Positions 1 through 5,751 of a stretch of 64,000 bases of DNA are shown one piece after another. The notes under the pieces were generated by a model, which saw nothing but the letters and a program-made list of their open reading frames with translations, ran no database searches and was not told where the DNA came from. The stretch comes from a virus: positions 1-64,000 of IMG/VR virus record IMGVR_UViG_3300023202_000163; one strand, given 5' to 3'. Every line of letters starts with the position of its first letter. Within the stretch, counting starts at the first letter, position 1. A program made the translations under genes and the position numbers.

Positions 1-273
1 GGGGTTAACGGCCCCCTACCGTGAGGTAAGTGACGGCAACAGAGACGAGTCATAAAAATTAGGTTCTCCAGGAGCGAGGGGGGATTAAACAGCGGCAGAA
101 ACAGCGGCCTAATTTGTATGGGTGAAACGGGCGACAGCGCAGGTGCAGCAATCGGAAGCAGAGGGCAATGATATGTGCCAAGGAGTCCTCGGGTGCCGAG
201 CAAAGAACTTGTTGGTAACAGCAAGTCAAGATAAATGATTGTCTATAACAGAATCCCGCTTATAGCCCTTCTC
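1..273 (+). ncRNA. rnpB: RNase P RNA (A-type), 5' end outside window
   Basis: This is the catalytic RNA of the ribonuclease that removes tRNA 5' leaders. The 3' part matches the bacterial A-type consensus: AGATAAATGATTGTC followed by ACAGAATCCCGCTTATAG (about 224-266) lines up with the final conserved block of E. coli RNase P RNA. CAACAGAGAC (about 37-46), GGGTGAAACGG (about 120-130) and GAGCAAAGAAC lie in the expected order, and the first 30 bases form two short hairpins like P8 and P9. The block containing GAGGAAAGTCC must lie before base 1, so roughly 80 bases are missing. The gene ends about 8 bases before a tRNA-Pro, suggesting co-transcription with its own substrates. No rnpA-like protein gene is in the window. 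Confidence 0.85.
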
Positions 274-280
274 CATACAT

Positions 281-355
281 CCGGGTGTAGCTCAGAGGCA
301 GAGCGCGCGCTTTGGGAGCGTGAGGTCGGGATTTCGATATTCCCCACCCGGACCA
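281..355 (+). tRNA. tRNA-Pro(UGG)
   Basis: The acceptor stem CCGGGTG pairs with CACCCGG, followed by an encoded ACCA. The anticodon loop TTTGGGA at 311-317 gives UGG. The D-stem GCTC/GAGC is intact; the T-stem has one weak pair. It directly follows the RNase P RNA. A second tRNA-Pro with the same anticodon lies at 1208-1281. Confidence 0.9.
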
Positions 356-360
356 TGATA

Positions 361-410
361 GGGGTTCCAGAACAGAAATTCTGGACGTAAGTTGCCGCAA
401 GGTTAGCCCC
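361..410 (+). ncRNA. Possible compact structured RNA
   Basis: GGGGTT (361-366) can pair with AGCCCC (405-410), enclosing a hairpin TCCAGAA/TTCTGGA (366-372 with 379-385) and a small stem capped by GCAA (397-400). The element lies between tRNA-Pro and the sulfotransferase-like gene, about 33 bases before its start. It could be a leader element, a decayed tRNA or a chance fold. No known riboswitch class is recognised. Confidence 0.25.
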
Positions 411-442
411 TTATAGAAACAAACTGTAGATAAAGGATTTTT

Positions 443-991
443 ATGCATGTAAGCATACACGGACATTTTAGAAGTGGAACTCATTACTTGCGACATGTAG
501 TAAGTGCTAACTTTTCTGTTATAATGCGTAACGATAGGCATCACGCCTTACCGGGACGATTTTTGACAGACGGACGAAAAGCACTCTATATCCGTAGAGA
601 CTTTGAAGATGTGGCTAAATCTATATGGGCTATGAAGGAACGTTTCGGGGCGGGGGCAGAGACTTTTGAAGAGTTCAAGGATATTCCTTGGCGCGAGCAA
701 TTTCGTGAATTTGATCCTTCGTTGTTGGAATTGGGTTCTTACTATAAGCGCCACAAGGCAGCCGTTAAGACAGATCGTTCACTTAGTAAGGAATCTCTTT
801 CTCCGAGAGAGTATCATGCCATGCACGTAGCCTCGTGGGAGAGTTGCCAATACGATAATGTATTAATAGTAGACTATGAAGCTATGGTATCTAGTTTTGA
901 AGAGGAAATGCGTAAAATTGCGGCATTACTGGAGTCTAATATATCGGAGTTTAAGAATATTCCTCGAACTGGGGTATGGAAAGTAAATTAG
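443..991 (+). CDS. Sulfotransferase-like protein
   Basis: The 182-residue protein has the layout of PAPS-dependent sulfotransferases. A glycine-poor P-loop-like RSGTHYL near residue 10 corresponds to the 5'-phosphosulfate loop. LYIRRDFEDVAKSIW near residue 50 matches the 3'-phosphate binding region. VLIVDYEAMV near residue 140 matches the usual 'YEDL' strand before the C-terminal helix. The family normally has 250-300 residues, so this is a compact version and its activity is uncertain. The start follows AAAGGA. The gene lies alone between tRNA genes and its stop is one base before tRNA-Lys(CUU). The acceptor substrate cannot be told; host surface glycans or virion components are possible. 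A distantly related P-loop kinase is the main alternative. Confidence 0.65.
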   Translation: MHVSIHGHFRSGTHYLRHVVSANFSVIMRNDRHHALPGRFLTDGRKALYIRRDFEDVAKSIWAMKERFGAGAETFEEFKDIPWREQFREFDPSLLELGSYYKRHKAAVKTDRSLSKESLSPREYHAMHVASWESCQYDNVLIVDYEAMVSSFEEEMRKIAALLESNISEFKNIPRTGVWKVN

Positions 992-992
992 C

Positions 993-1069
993 GGGCCCCT
1001 AGCTCAATAGGTTAGAGCGACGGTCTCTTAAACCGTAGGTTCTGGGTTCGATTCCCAGGGGGCTCACCA
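993..1069 (+). tRNA. tRNA-Lys(CUU)
   Basis: The acceptor GGGCCCC pairs with GGGGCTC (one G-T), with encoded ACCA. The anticodon stem ACGGT/ACCGT closes loop CTCTTAA, giving CUU. The T-arm CTGGG TTCGATT CCCAG is canonical. Confidence 0.9.
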
Positions 1070-1125
1070 CTAGTTTAGGATGTTTGTAGGAGTTAGAGTA
1101 TTATAAGATAAACTTTTAAGCATGT

Positions 1126-1201
1126 TGCTGGATAGCTCAATCGGTAGAGCACTGGTCTCTGAAACCAGGGGTTCTGGGTTCGAATCCCAGTCCGGCAACC
1201 A
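1126..1201 (+). tRNA. tRNA-Gln(CUG)
   Basis: Acceptor TGCTGGA/TCCGGCA with encoded ACCA. Anticodon stem CTGGT/ACCAG closes CTCTGAA, giving CUG. The T-arm CTGGG TTCGAAT CCCAG is canonical. A tRNA-Gln(UUG) lies at 1668-1744, so both Gln codons are covered. Confidence 0.9.
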
Positions 1202-1207
1202 TAATGA

Positions 1208-1281
1208 TTGGGCGTAGTGTAGGGGTAACACTGGTGCTTTGGGAGCATCCATCGGGAGTTCGAATCTCCCCGCCCGAACCA
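1208..1281 (+). tRNA. tRNA-Pro(UGG), second copy
   Basis: Acceptor TTGGGCG/CGCCCGA with encoded ACCA. The stem GGTGC/GCATC (one G-T) closes loop TTTGGGA, giving UGG. The T-arm GGGAG TTCGAAT CTCCC is canonical. The sequence differs widely from the tRNA-Pro at 281, so this is not a recent duplication. Confidence 0.85.
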
Positions 1282-1285
1282 GTTT

Positions 1286-1372
1286 GGACAGGTAGCAAAA
1301 TGGCTGAATGCGCCGGGCTTTTAACCCGGAGGAGAAATCCCGTTGTGGGTTCGAGTCCCACCCTGTTCACCA
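1286..1372 (+). tRNA. Class II tRNA with Lys(UUU) anticodon
   Basis: Acceptor GGACAGG/CCTGTTC, encoded ACCA, canonical T-arm GTGGG TTCGAGT CCCAC. The anticodon stem CCGGG/CCCGG is perfect and its loop CTTTTAA gives UUU, as in tRNA-Lys. The variable region between the anticodon and T stems is about 15 bases and can form a GGA/TCC stem, which belongs to the Leu/Ser/Tyr class and not to Lys. The discriminator is A, as in tRNA-Leu and tRNA-Lys, whereas the Ser tRNAs nearby have G. Charging with Lys is likeliest from the anticodon, but Leu cannot be excluded. Confidence 0.75.
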
Positions 1373-1379
1373 AATTTTA

Positions 1380-1469
1380 GGAGGAGTGGCAGATAGGAAT
1401 CGCGCACGTTTGCTAAACGTAGGCCGGGATTAAAATCCCGAGTGGGATCGTTACCCACCTCCTCCGCCA
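1380..1469 (+). tRNA. tRNA-Ser(GCU)
   Basis: Acceptor GGAGGAG/CTCCTCC, discriminator G, encoded CCA. Loop TTGCTAA closed by ACGT/ACGT gives GCU. The long variable arm (GGGATT/AATCCC type) fits serine. The T-loop is ATCGTTA, not TTCRANN: bases 54 and 58 are A and T instead of T and A. Confidence 0.85.
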
Positions 1470-1476
1470 TATACAC

Positions 1477-1562
1477 GGAAGGTACCGTACAGGGTACAAA
1501 CTGGTTTCGAACACCAGGGCACAGGTAAAACTGTGGGGGATCGTTACCTCTACCTTCCGCCA
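1477..1562 (+). tRNA. tRNA-Ser(CGA) with three-base D-loop
   Basis: Acceptor GGAAGGT/ACCTTCC, G discriminator, encoded CCA. Stem CTGGT/ACCAG closes loop TTCGAAC, giving CGA, and there is a long variable arm. The D-stem is GTAC/GTAC (1487-1490 with 1494-1497) around only AGG. The T-loop is ATCGTTA. The same design recurs at 1576 and 1849. Confidence 0.8.
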
Positions 1563-1575
1563 CGACAGGAGAAAT

Positions 1576-1661
1576 AGAGGGTACCGTGCAGGGCACAAAC
1601 TGGGTTTGAACCCCAGGGCACAGCGAGAGTTGTGGGGGATCGTTACCTCTACCCTCTGCCA
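1576..1661 (+). tRNA. tRNA-Ser(UGA) with three-base D-loop
   Basis: Acceptor AGAGGGT/ACCCTCT, G discriminator, encoded CCA. Stem CTGGG/CCCAG closes TTTGAAC, giving UGA, and there is a long variable arm. The D-stem GTGC/GCAC (1586-1589 with 1593-1596) encloses AGG. Compared with the tRNA at 1477 one D-stem pair changes from A-T to G-C, which keeps pairing. The T-loop is ATCGTTA. Confidence 0.8.
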
Positions 1662-1667
1662 GTTTTT

Positions 1668-1744
1668 TGGGGAGTAGCTCAGTTGGTTAGAGCGGTTGAC
1701 TTTGAATCAACAGGTCCTGGGTTCGAGTCCCAGCTTCCCACCCA
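1668..1744 (+). tRNA. tRNA-Gln(UUG)
   Basis: Acceptor TGGGGAG/CTTCCCA, discriminator C, encoded CCA. Stem GTTGA/TCAAC closes CTTTGAA, giving UUG. D-arm and T-arm (CTGGG TTCGAGT CCCAG) are canonical. Confidence 0.9.
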
Positions 1745-1751
1745 AAGTAAA

Positions 1752-1839
1752 GGAAGATTGCCGGAGAGGCCAAACGGGCTCGCTTGGAAAGCGATGCGGG
1801 GTAAAACCCACAGAGGTTCGAATCCTCTATCTTCCGCCA
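1752..1839 (+). tRNA. tRNA-Ser(GGA)
   Basis: Acceptor GGAAGAT/ATCTTCC, G discriminator, encoded CCA. Loop TTGGAAA gives GGA, with a long variable arm containing GGGGT/ACCC. Unlike its Ser neighbours it has a normal-sized D-loop and a canonical TTCGAAT T-loop, so it probably has a different origin. Confidence 0.9.
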
Positions 1840-1848
1840 CTTTACACG

Positions 1849-1933
1849 GGAAAGTACCGCGCAAGGCGCAAACGGGTTTCGAACATCCGGGGAGATTTAA
1901 AATCTCGGGGAGCGTTACCTCTACTTTCCGCCA
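1849..1933 (+). tRNA. tRNA-Ser(CGA), second copy, three-base D-loop
   Basis: Acceptor GGAAAGT/ACTTTCC, G discriminator, encoded CCA. Stem CGGGT/ATCCG closes TTCGAAC, giving CGA. The variable arm GAGATT/AATCTC is long. The D-stem GCGC/GCGC (1859-1862 with 1866-1869) encloses AAG. The T-loop AGCGTTA also departs from the canonical form. Confidence 0.8.
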
Positions 1934-1998
1934 TTTAGAAGCTAGACTAAAGTTTGGTTGCGTACTAGCCGAATAGACATAAATGAGAAGGAGCAAAT

Positions 1999-2088
1999 AT
2001 GTTAATCCGAGTCGCTAGCGATATTCATCCAGAGTTTGGAATGGATGATTACAATTTTATATTTCCGCCACAGGATTCAATAATCTAA
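1999..2088 (+). pseudogene. Truncated copy of the metallophosphoesterase 5' end
   Basis: Translation gives 29 residues that match the first 24 of the intact gene at 2432 with three substitutions (MLIRVASDIHPEFG here, MLIRLASDIHLEFG there), then five unrelated residues and a TAA. Its own AGGAG-like RBS remains at about 1988-1994. The second metal-binding motif and everything after it are absent, so no enzyme can be made. The copies are about 430 bases apart, with a small membrane ORF and tRNA-Trp between them. An unequal exchange or a local duplication followed by insertion would explain this. Confidence 0.85.
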
Positions 2089-2099
2089 AAAGAGGTTTT

Positions 2100-2279
2100 A
2101 TGTTGTTAATACTACGTGCTCTTCTGGCTCTTCTTACCCTATGTGGTTTCTGGATCGGAGGAGCCCAACTTGGAATACTGTTACTCGGTCCCGACAACGA
2201 TCTTATTATTCTATTTGGAAGTATAGGAATGTTCGTTGGTATAGCGGCGGCCCTTGAGATTCTCACGCCTAATGTCTAG
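2100..2279 (+). CDS. Small hydrophobic membrane protein (59 aa)
   Basis: The ATG at 2100 follows AAAAAGAGG and opens a 59-codon frame ending in TAG at 2277-2279. The product has two hydrophobic segments (about residues 2-30 and 35-56) separated by GPDND, so a two-pass inner-membrane hairpin is likely. Its stop overlaps the first bases of tRNA-Trp. No family is recognised. It begins 11 bases after the phosphoesterase fragment, so it may have arrived with the rearrangement that split that copy. Confidence 0.6.
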   Translation: MLLILRALLALLTLCGFWIGGAQLGILLLGPDNDLIILFGSIGMFVGIAAALEILTPNV

Positions 2280-2355
2280 GGGTATAGCTCAGTCTGGCCA
2301 GAGCAGCGGTCTCCAAAACCGCGTGTCGTGGGTTCGAATCCTACTGCCCCTGCCA
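2278..2355 (+). tRNA. tRNA-Trp(CCA)
   Basis: Acceptor AGGGGTA/TGCCCCT, G discriminator, encoded CCA. Stem GCGGT/ACCGC closes CTCCAAA, giving CCA. The T-arm GTGGG TTCGAAT CCTAC has one G-T pair. Confidence 0.9.
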
Positions 2356-2389
2356 GATAATAATAACTTAAGAGATAGAGCAAGTAACG

Positions 2390-2416
2390 AACCTTCTAAA
2401 TTCCCTACCCGGGCCA
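2390..2416 (+). other. Possible tRNA 3'-end remnant
   Basis: The stretch ending TTCCCTACCCGGGCCA resembles the T-arm, acceptor and CCA end of the tRNA-Pro at 281 (TTCCCCACCCGGACCA), but no matching 5' half is present upstream. It lies just before the intact phosphoesterase gene and may be a decayed tRNA. Confidence 0.35.
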
Positions 2417-2431
2417 TATATAGGTAAAAAC

Positions 2432-3208
2432 ATGTTAATTAGACTCGCGAGCGATATTCATCTAGAGTTTGGGATGGATGACTATAATTTTATACTTCCG
2501 CCTCTTCCGGAAGATCCTGAAACAGTACTAATTCTGGCTGGAGATATACATACAGGAACTTCAGCCACTGACGAATTTTTACCTTTCATGTCGTCTCGTT
2601 TTGCTCATGTTTTTTACGTTCTAGGAAATCATGAGTTTTACGGTTTTGATTTTAATACTGTAGCTGAAGATATTCGTTATAAAATAAATGATATTGCAAA
2701 CGTTACTCTACTGGACGATGACTATTTTATCCATAATGGAGTTCGTTTTGTTGGTTCCACTTTGTGGACAGATGTTAAAAAAAGAGATCCTCTGTCTATA
2801 ATGTTGGTTAGAAAAAGTATGAACGATTATAGAGCCATCAAAAAGGCAGGTTCTAGGTTGTCTGTGTATGATACAATTGATAAACATGAAGAGTCTGTAA
2901 AGTATTTGAAAAACACTTTGAATACTCCTTTTGATGGTCCTACTGTTGTTGTAACGCACCATGGACCAAGTTATCAGAGTGCTCATTATATGTACCGTGG
3001 AAATAAAGCGGAACAGCTAAATGTAGCTTACTATTCTGATCTAGAATACTTGATGCACGAGTATAATATCTCTTATTGGTTTCACGGACACACACATTCG
3101 ACCATGAGTTACGAAATAAACGGGTGCAAAGTTCGGATGAATCCTCGTGGATACGGAGAAGATCCTGAAAATCCTGACTACGACCCCATTTTTAGGGTAG
3201 AGGTTTAG
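2432..3208 (+). CDS. Calcineurin-like metallophosphoesterase
   Basis: The 258-residue protein has the complete metal-binding set of the metallophosphoesterase superfamily in order: SDIH (8-11), GDIH (37-40), GNHEFYG (65-71), VVVTHHGP near residue 177 and WFHGHTHS near 216. Such enzymes use a two-metal centre to cleave phosphomonoesters or phosphodiesters. The substrate cannot be read from sequence. The gene is four bases upstream of a small unknown gene that abuts rtcB, so a role in trimming RNA ends before ligation is a reasonable inference, but nucleotide phosphoesterase activity is equally possible. A truncated copy of its 5' end lies at 1999-2088. Confidence 0.85.
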   Translation: MLIRLASDIHLEFGMDDYNFILPPLPEDPETVLILAGDIHTGTSATDEFLPFMSSRFAHVFYVLGNHEFYGFDFNTVAEDIRYKINDIANVTLLDDDYFIHNGVRFVGSTLWTDVKKRDPLSIMLVRKSMNDYRAIKKAGSRLSVYDTIDKHEESVKYLKNTLNTPFDGPTVVVTHHGPSYQSAHYMYRGNKAEQLNVAYYSDLEYLMHEYNISYWFHGHTHSTMSYEINGCKVRMNPRGYGEDPENPDYDPIFRVEV

Positions 3209-3212
3209 CTAT

Positions 3213-3620
3213 ATGTTTAAAGTTAAGAATCAATACGGTATTGAAGAAGAGGTTGAAGATTTTTGGGAGCTTTTTGAAGTATTGTTCCCTGAAAGCTGTC
3301 AAAAAGGTCTATTGAGAGATAGGCCATATGATGGACAGAATCATACGAATCACGGAAAAAGAGGTAAAACAGAAATAAAGGACATAACTTTCAGAGACCT
3401 GCACGATTGCTTTATCAGAGCCTGCTGCTTAGCTTCTGGGGAAGATAAGTGGTATGAAGAGGCCCCTAAAGGGGAAAAGGCTATGCTGGCTGAGAATGAT
3501 CTGTATAAACTCCCGTGGGAAAATATGGATATTGTTGCGGTTGCTCAGAATCTAAGTTGCGAAGTTGAAAAGATTATGGGAATTTATCCTAATATTGATG
3601 ATAACGAGGAATCGGATTAG
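3213..3620 (+). CDS. Unknown small acidic protein
   Basis: No family is recognised. The 135-residue product is acidic at both ends, with a central segment rich in charged and aromatic residues and a CLASGEDKWYEEA stretch near residue 70. No signal peptide or membrane segment is visible. The start follows AGAGGT, and the stop directly adjoins the rtcB ATG, so the two are very likely translated together within a phosphoesterase, unknown, RtcB operon. Confidence 0.65.
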   Translation: MFKVKNQYGIEEEVEDFWELFEVLFPESCQKGLLRDRPYDGQNHTNHGKRGKTEIKDITFRDLHDCFIRACCLASGEDKWYEEAPKGEKAMLAENDLYKLPWENMDIVAVAQNLSCEVEKIMGIYPNIDDNEESD

Positions 3621-4853
3621 ATGAGTGATTATGATGTATATAAAAGCAGTAATGTCCCTATTAAGGCCTGGACAAGAGGTGTACCTGTAGAGGGTGCGGC
3701 TGTTGAACAGCTTAAAAATATAGCTTCATTGCCTTTTATACACAAACACGTAGCAGCCCTGCCGGACCTTCACCTAGGTAAAGGTGCAACTGTTGGGTCT
3801 GTTATACCTACTAAAGGAGCCATTATTCCTGCTGCTGTTGGGGTGGATTTATCGTGCGGCATGGTGGCTGTTCGCACAAGTATGTCTTCCAAAGACCTTC
3901 CGGATAGTCTTAGATCCTGGCGAACTGCGATCGAAGAGGCTGTACCTCACGGGGCGGTTAAGGGGGCATCTCACGATAAGGGCGGTTTCTTTTCAGAAGA
4001 TCTTCCAGAAATAAATCGTGAAGTGTGGGCACATAAATTAGAAGGTAAATATAAAGAAATTAACGAAAAGCATGGCAAGATTTTTCACAAAAAAGCACCT
4101 TTCCAGCTTGGAACTTTGGGGAGTGGTAATCACTTTATTGAGATCTGCTTAGATGAGAATGATCGTGTCTGGCTTATGCTACATTCTGGAAGTAGGGGTC
4201 CTGGTAACCTTATAGGACAATACTTTATAGAGCTAGCAAAAGAGGATATGAGAACCTATTTTATAAATTTACCAGATAAAGACCTTGCTTACTTCCCTGA
4301 GGGAACAAAGTATTTTGAAGACTATATTGAAGCCATAGATTGGGCCGGAGAGTTTGCCAAATATAATAGGGAACTTATGGTTTCTAGTGTATTTTCTGCT
4401 TTAAAGAAAGTAGAAGGAATACCTAAAGAAAAACTTATGGCCCAAGATATTGCAATAAATTGTCACCATAATTTTGTACAGAGAGAAAATCACTTTAAAG
4501 AAAATGTATGGGTTACAAGAAAAGGAGCTGTTTGTGCTAGAAAAGGTATGCTTGGCATAATCCCGGGCTCCATGGGGGCAAAGTCCTTCATTGTAGAAGG
4601 AAAAGGAAATCCTGAGAGCTTTGATTCCTGTAGCCACGGAGCAGGGCGCACTATGAGCAGGTCATTAGCAAAACAAGTTTTTACTTTAGACGATCATGTT
4701 AAAGCCACATCTGGAGTGGAGTGTCGAAAAGACGAAAGTGTTTTGGATGAGACTCCTGGAGCCTATAAGGACATAGATAAAGTAATGGCAGCACAATCTT
4801 CTTTGGTTGATGTAAAACATGTACTAAAACAGATTTTGTGTGTTAAGGGTTGA
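3621..4853 (+). CDS. rtcB: RtcB RNA-splicing ligase
   Basis: RtcB joins RNA ends bearing 2',3'-cyclic or 3' phosphate to 5'-OH ends, using GTP and manganese. At 410 residues it matches the length of the E. coli enzyme. Key motifs are present: GVDLSCGM (74-81, metal-binding Asp and Cys), LGSGNHFIE, LHSGSRGPGN, NCHHNF, GSMGAKSFIVEG and CSHGAGR, whose histidine is the guanylylated residue in the family. The ATG follows GAGGAATC in the end of the preceding gene. In a phage with RNase P RNA, tRNAs and a CCA enzyme, the likely role is to mend tRNAs cut by host anticodon nucleases or toxins; this is inference. Confidence 0.95.
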   Translation: MSDYDVYKSSNVPIKAWTRGVPVEGAAVEQLKNIASLPFIHKHVAALPDLHLGKGATVGSVIPTKGAIIPAAVGVDLSCGMVAVRTSMSSKDLPDSLRSWRTAIEEAVPHGAVKGASHDKGGFFSEDLPEINREVWAHKLEGKYKEINEKHGKIFHKKAPFQLGTLGSGNHFIEICLDENDRVWLMLHSGSRGPGNLIGQYFIELAKEDMRTYFINLPDKDLAYFPEGTKYFEDYIEAIDWAGEFAKYNRELMVSSVFSALKKVEGIPKEKLMAQDIAINCHHNFVQRENHFKENVWVTRKGAVCARKGMLGIIPGSMGAKSFIVEGKGNPESFDSCSHGAGRTMSRSLAKQVFTLDDHVKATSGVECRKDESVLDETPGAYKDIDKVMAAQSSLVDVKHVLKQILCVKG

Positions 4854-4872
4854 TAATAAATTGTTTTAATTA

Positions 4873-4914
4873 ATAACCCAAACATTGGGTTATATAACCT
4901 AATGTTTGGGTTAT
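4873..4914 (+). terminator. 42-base near-perfect palindrome after rtcB
   Basis: Arms ATAACCCAAACATT and AATGTTTGGGTTAT flank GGGTTATATAACCT; the whole 42 bases is self-complementary except for one position pair. It could fold as one long hairpin or as two short ones (AACCC/GGGTT and AACC/GGTT). It starts about 20 bases after the rtcB stop. There is no following T-run, so termination is only one possibility; a dimeric operator is another. Confidence 0.45.
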
Positions 4915-4935
4915 ACATGACATAAGTGGAACAAC

Positions 4936-4971
4936 TACACTAAAGAAGCTACGTTGTAGAAAATCTGCAAC
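4936..4971 (+). promoter_or_regulatory. TACACTAAAG motif plus leader hairpin
   Basis: TACACTAAAG at 4936-4945 is the first of five instances of this motif just upstream of gene starts in the window. It is followed by a seven-pair hairpin GTTGTAG/CTGCAAC with loop AAAAT (4953-4971), about 20 bases before the ATG at 4994. The arrangement suggests a promoter or 5' leader element for the secreted-protein operon. Confidence 0.35.
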
Positions 4972-4993
4972 ATAATTTTATGGAGATAAATAA

Positions 4994-5398
4994 ATGAAGG
5001 TCAAGTTTTTTGTTTTGTTTGGTTTGTTTTTTATTTTAACTTTCCCAGCATTTGCTGTGGACCCCGAGTGTGTAGATGTTACGCAAGCTGGTACTATTGA
5101 TTTTTCTGACGGTAACGGAGCTATCTGTACTTCAGCTACAGATGGAAATGGCGACCCCCTTTCAGAATCAAAAGTACTAACCTGTACGGTTACGTTTGTA
5201 GACAATGCTGGAAATGTTATTGGGACTGAAGAAGTTGTTGGTGGCCCTGGGGAATTTTTTACATTTAATACCCCTCGCGATGGTGTTGGCACTGCTTCTG
5301 CTGTTTGTGTAATGGATGAGCTTACCTCAGAAACAGCTTCGATAACAGCTATATTCCCAGCGGATGTAGCCCCAGCCCAGCCGGTTATTTTGCCTTAG
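4994..5398 (+). CDS. Secreted protein of unknown function
   Basis: A clear Sec signal peptide is present: Lys at 2 and 4, a hydrophobic core at about 5-18, and a likely cleavage after AFA near residue 22. The mature part of about 110 residues has several cysteines (VDPECV, GAICTS, LTCTVTF, AVCVMD) and alternating strands like a small Ig-like or beta-sandwich domain. CTVTFVDNAGNVIG resembles such folds, but no family is assigned. The ATG follows TGGAGATA. It heads a group with two lipoproteins and may be a periplasmic or surface protein made in the infected cell. Confidence 0.65.
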   Translation: MKVKFFVLFGLFFILTFPAFAVDPECVDVTQAGTIDFSDGNGAICTSATDGNGDPLSESKVLTCTVTFVDNAGNVIGTEEVVGGPGEFFTFNTPRDGVGTASAVCVMDELTSETASITAIFPADVAPAQPVILP

Positions 5399-5408
5399 GG
5401 TCTATTTG

Positions 5409-5744
5409 ATGAGAAATTTAATAATATTTCTGGTTTTCCTAGTAGGGTGCTCCGGAGGGTCTGTTCCTCCGGAGTCTCCTGCTCCTATAAGCTTAAATTT
5501 ATATCAACCTGTTTCTGAATGCCCGGCAGAGATAGAGTATCGTTGGATTAGTGCAAGCGGGGAGCAAAGAAGCTTTTTTTCCGGAGAGGGTGGGTTTTGT
5601 GCCTTACTTTCGGAAAAAGTTACAGGAAGCCCTGTAGAGGCTCGTTGTGTACTGCGAGACAGTGGTGGAACTGTCTTACAAAGTGGGCGGTGGGTGGCCG
5701 CTAGGCAAACTAATTTAGAGGAGTTTAGGGATTTATGCCCCTAA
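5409..5744 (+). CDS. Small lipoprotein
   Basis: The N-terminus has a hydrophobic run ending in a lipobox, FLVGCSGG, so the mature protein should be lipidated on Cys at about residue 14 and anchored in a membrane. The remaining 95 or so residues contain four further cysteines and a [20 protein letters not shown] segment like the CTVTFVDNAGNVIG strand of the preceding protein, so the two may share a fold. The ATG at 5409 is chosen over a TTG three bases earlier. Function is unknown. Confidence 0.65.
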   Translation: MRNLIIFLVFLVGCSGGSVPPESPAPISLNLYQPVSECPAEIEYRWISASGEQRSFFSGEGGFCALLSEKVTGSPVEARCVLRDSGGTVLQSGRWVAARQTNLEEFRDLCP

Positions 5745-5751
5745 ACGTAAT

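Noticed and set aside
1070-1996. ORFs on both strands over the tRNA array
   Set aside because: They are translations of tRNA genes, without RBS or protein-like composition.
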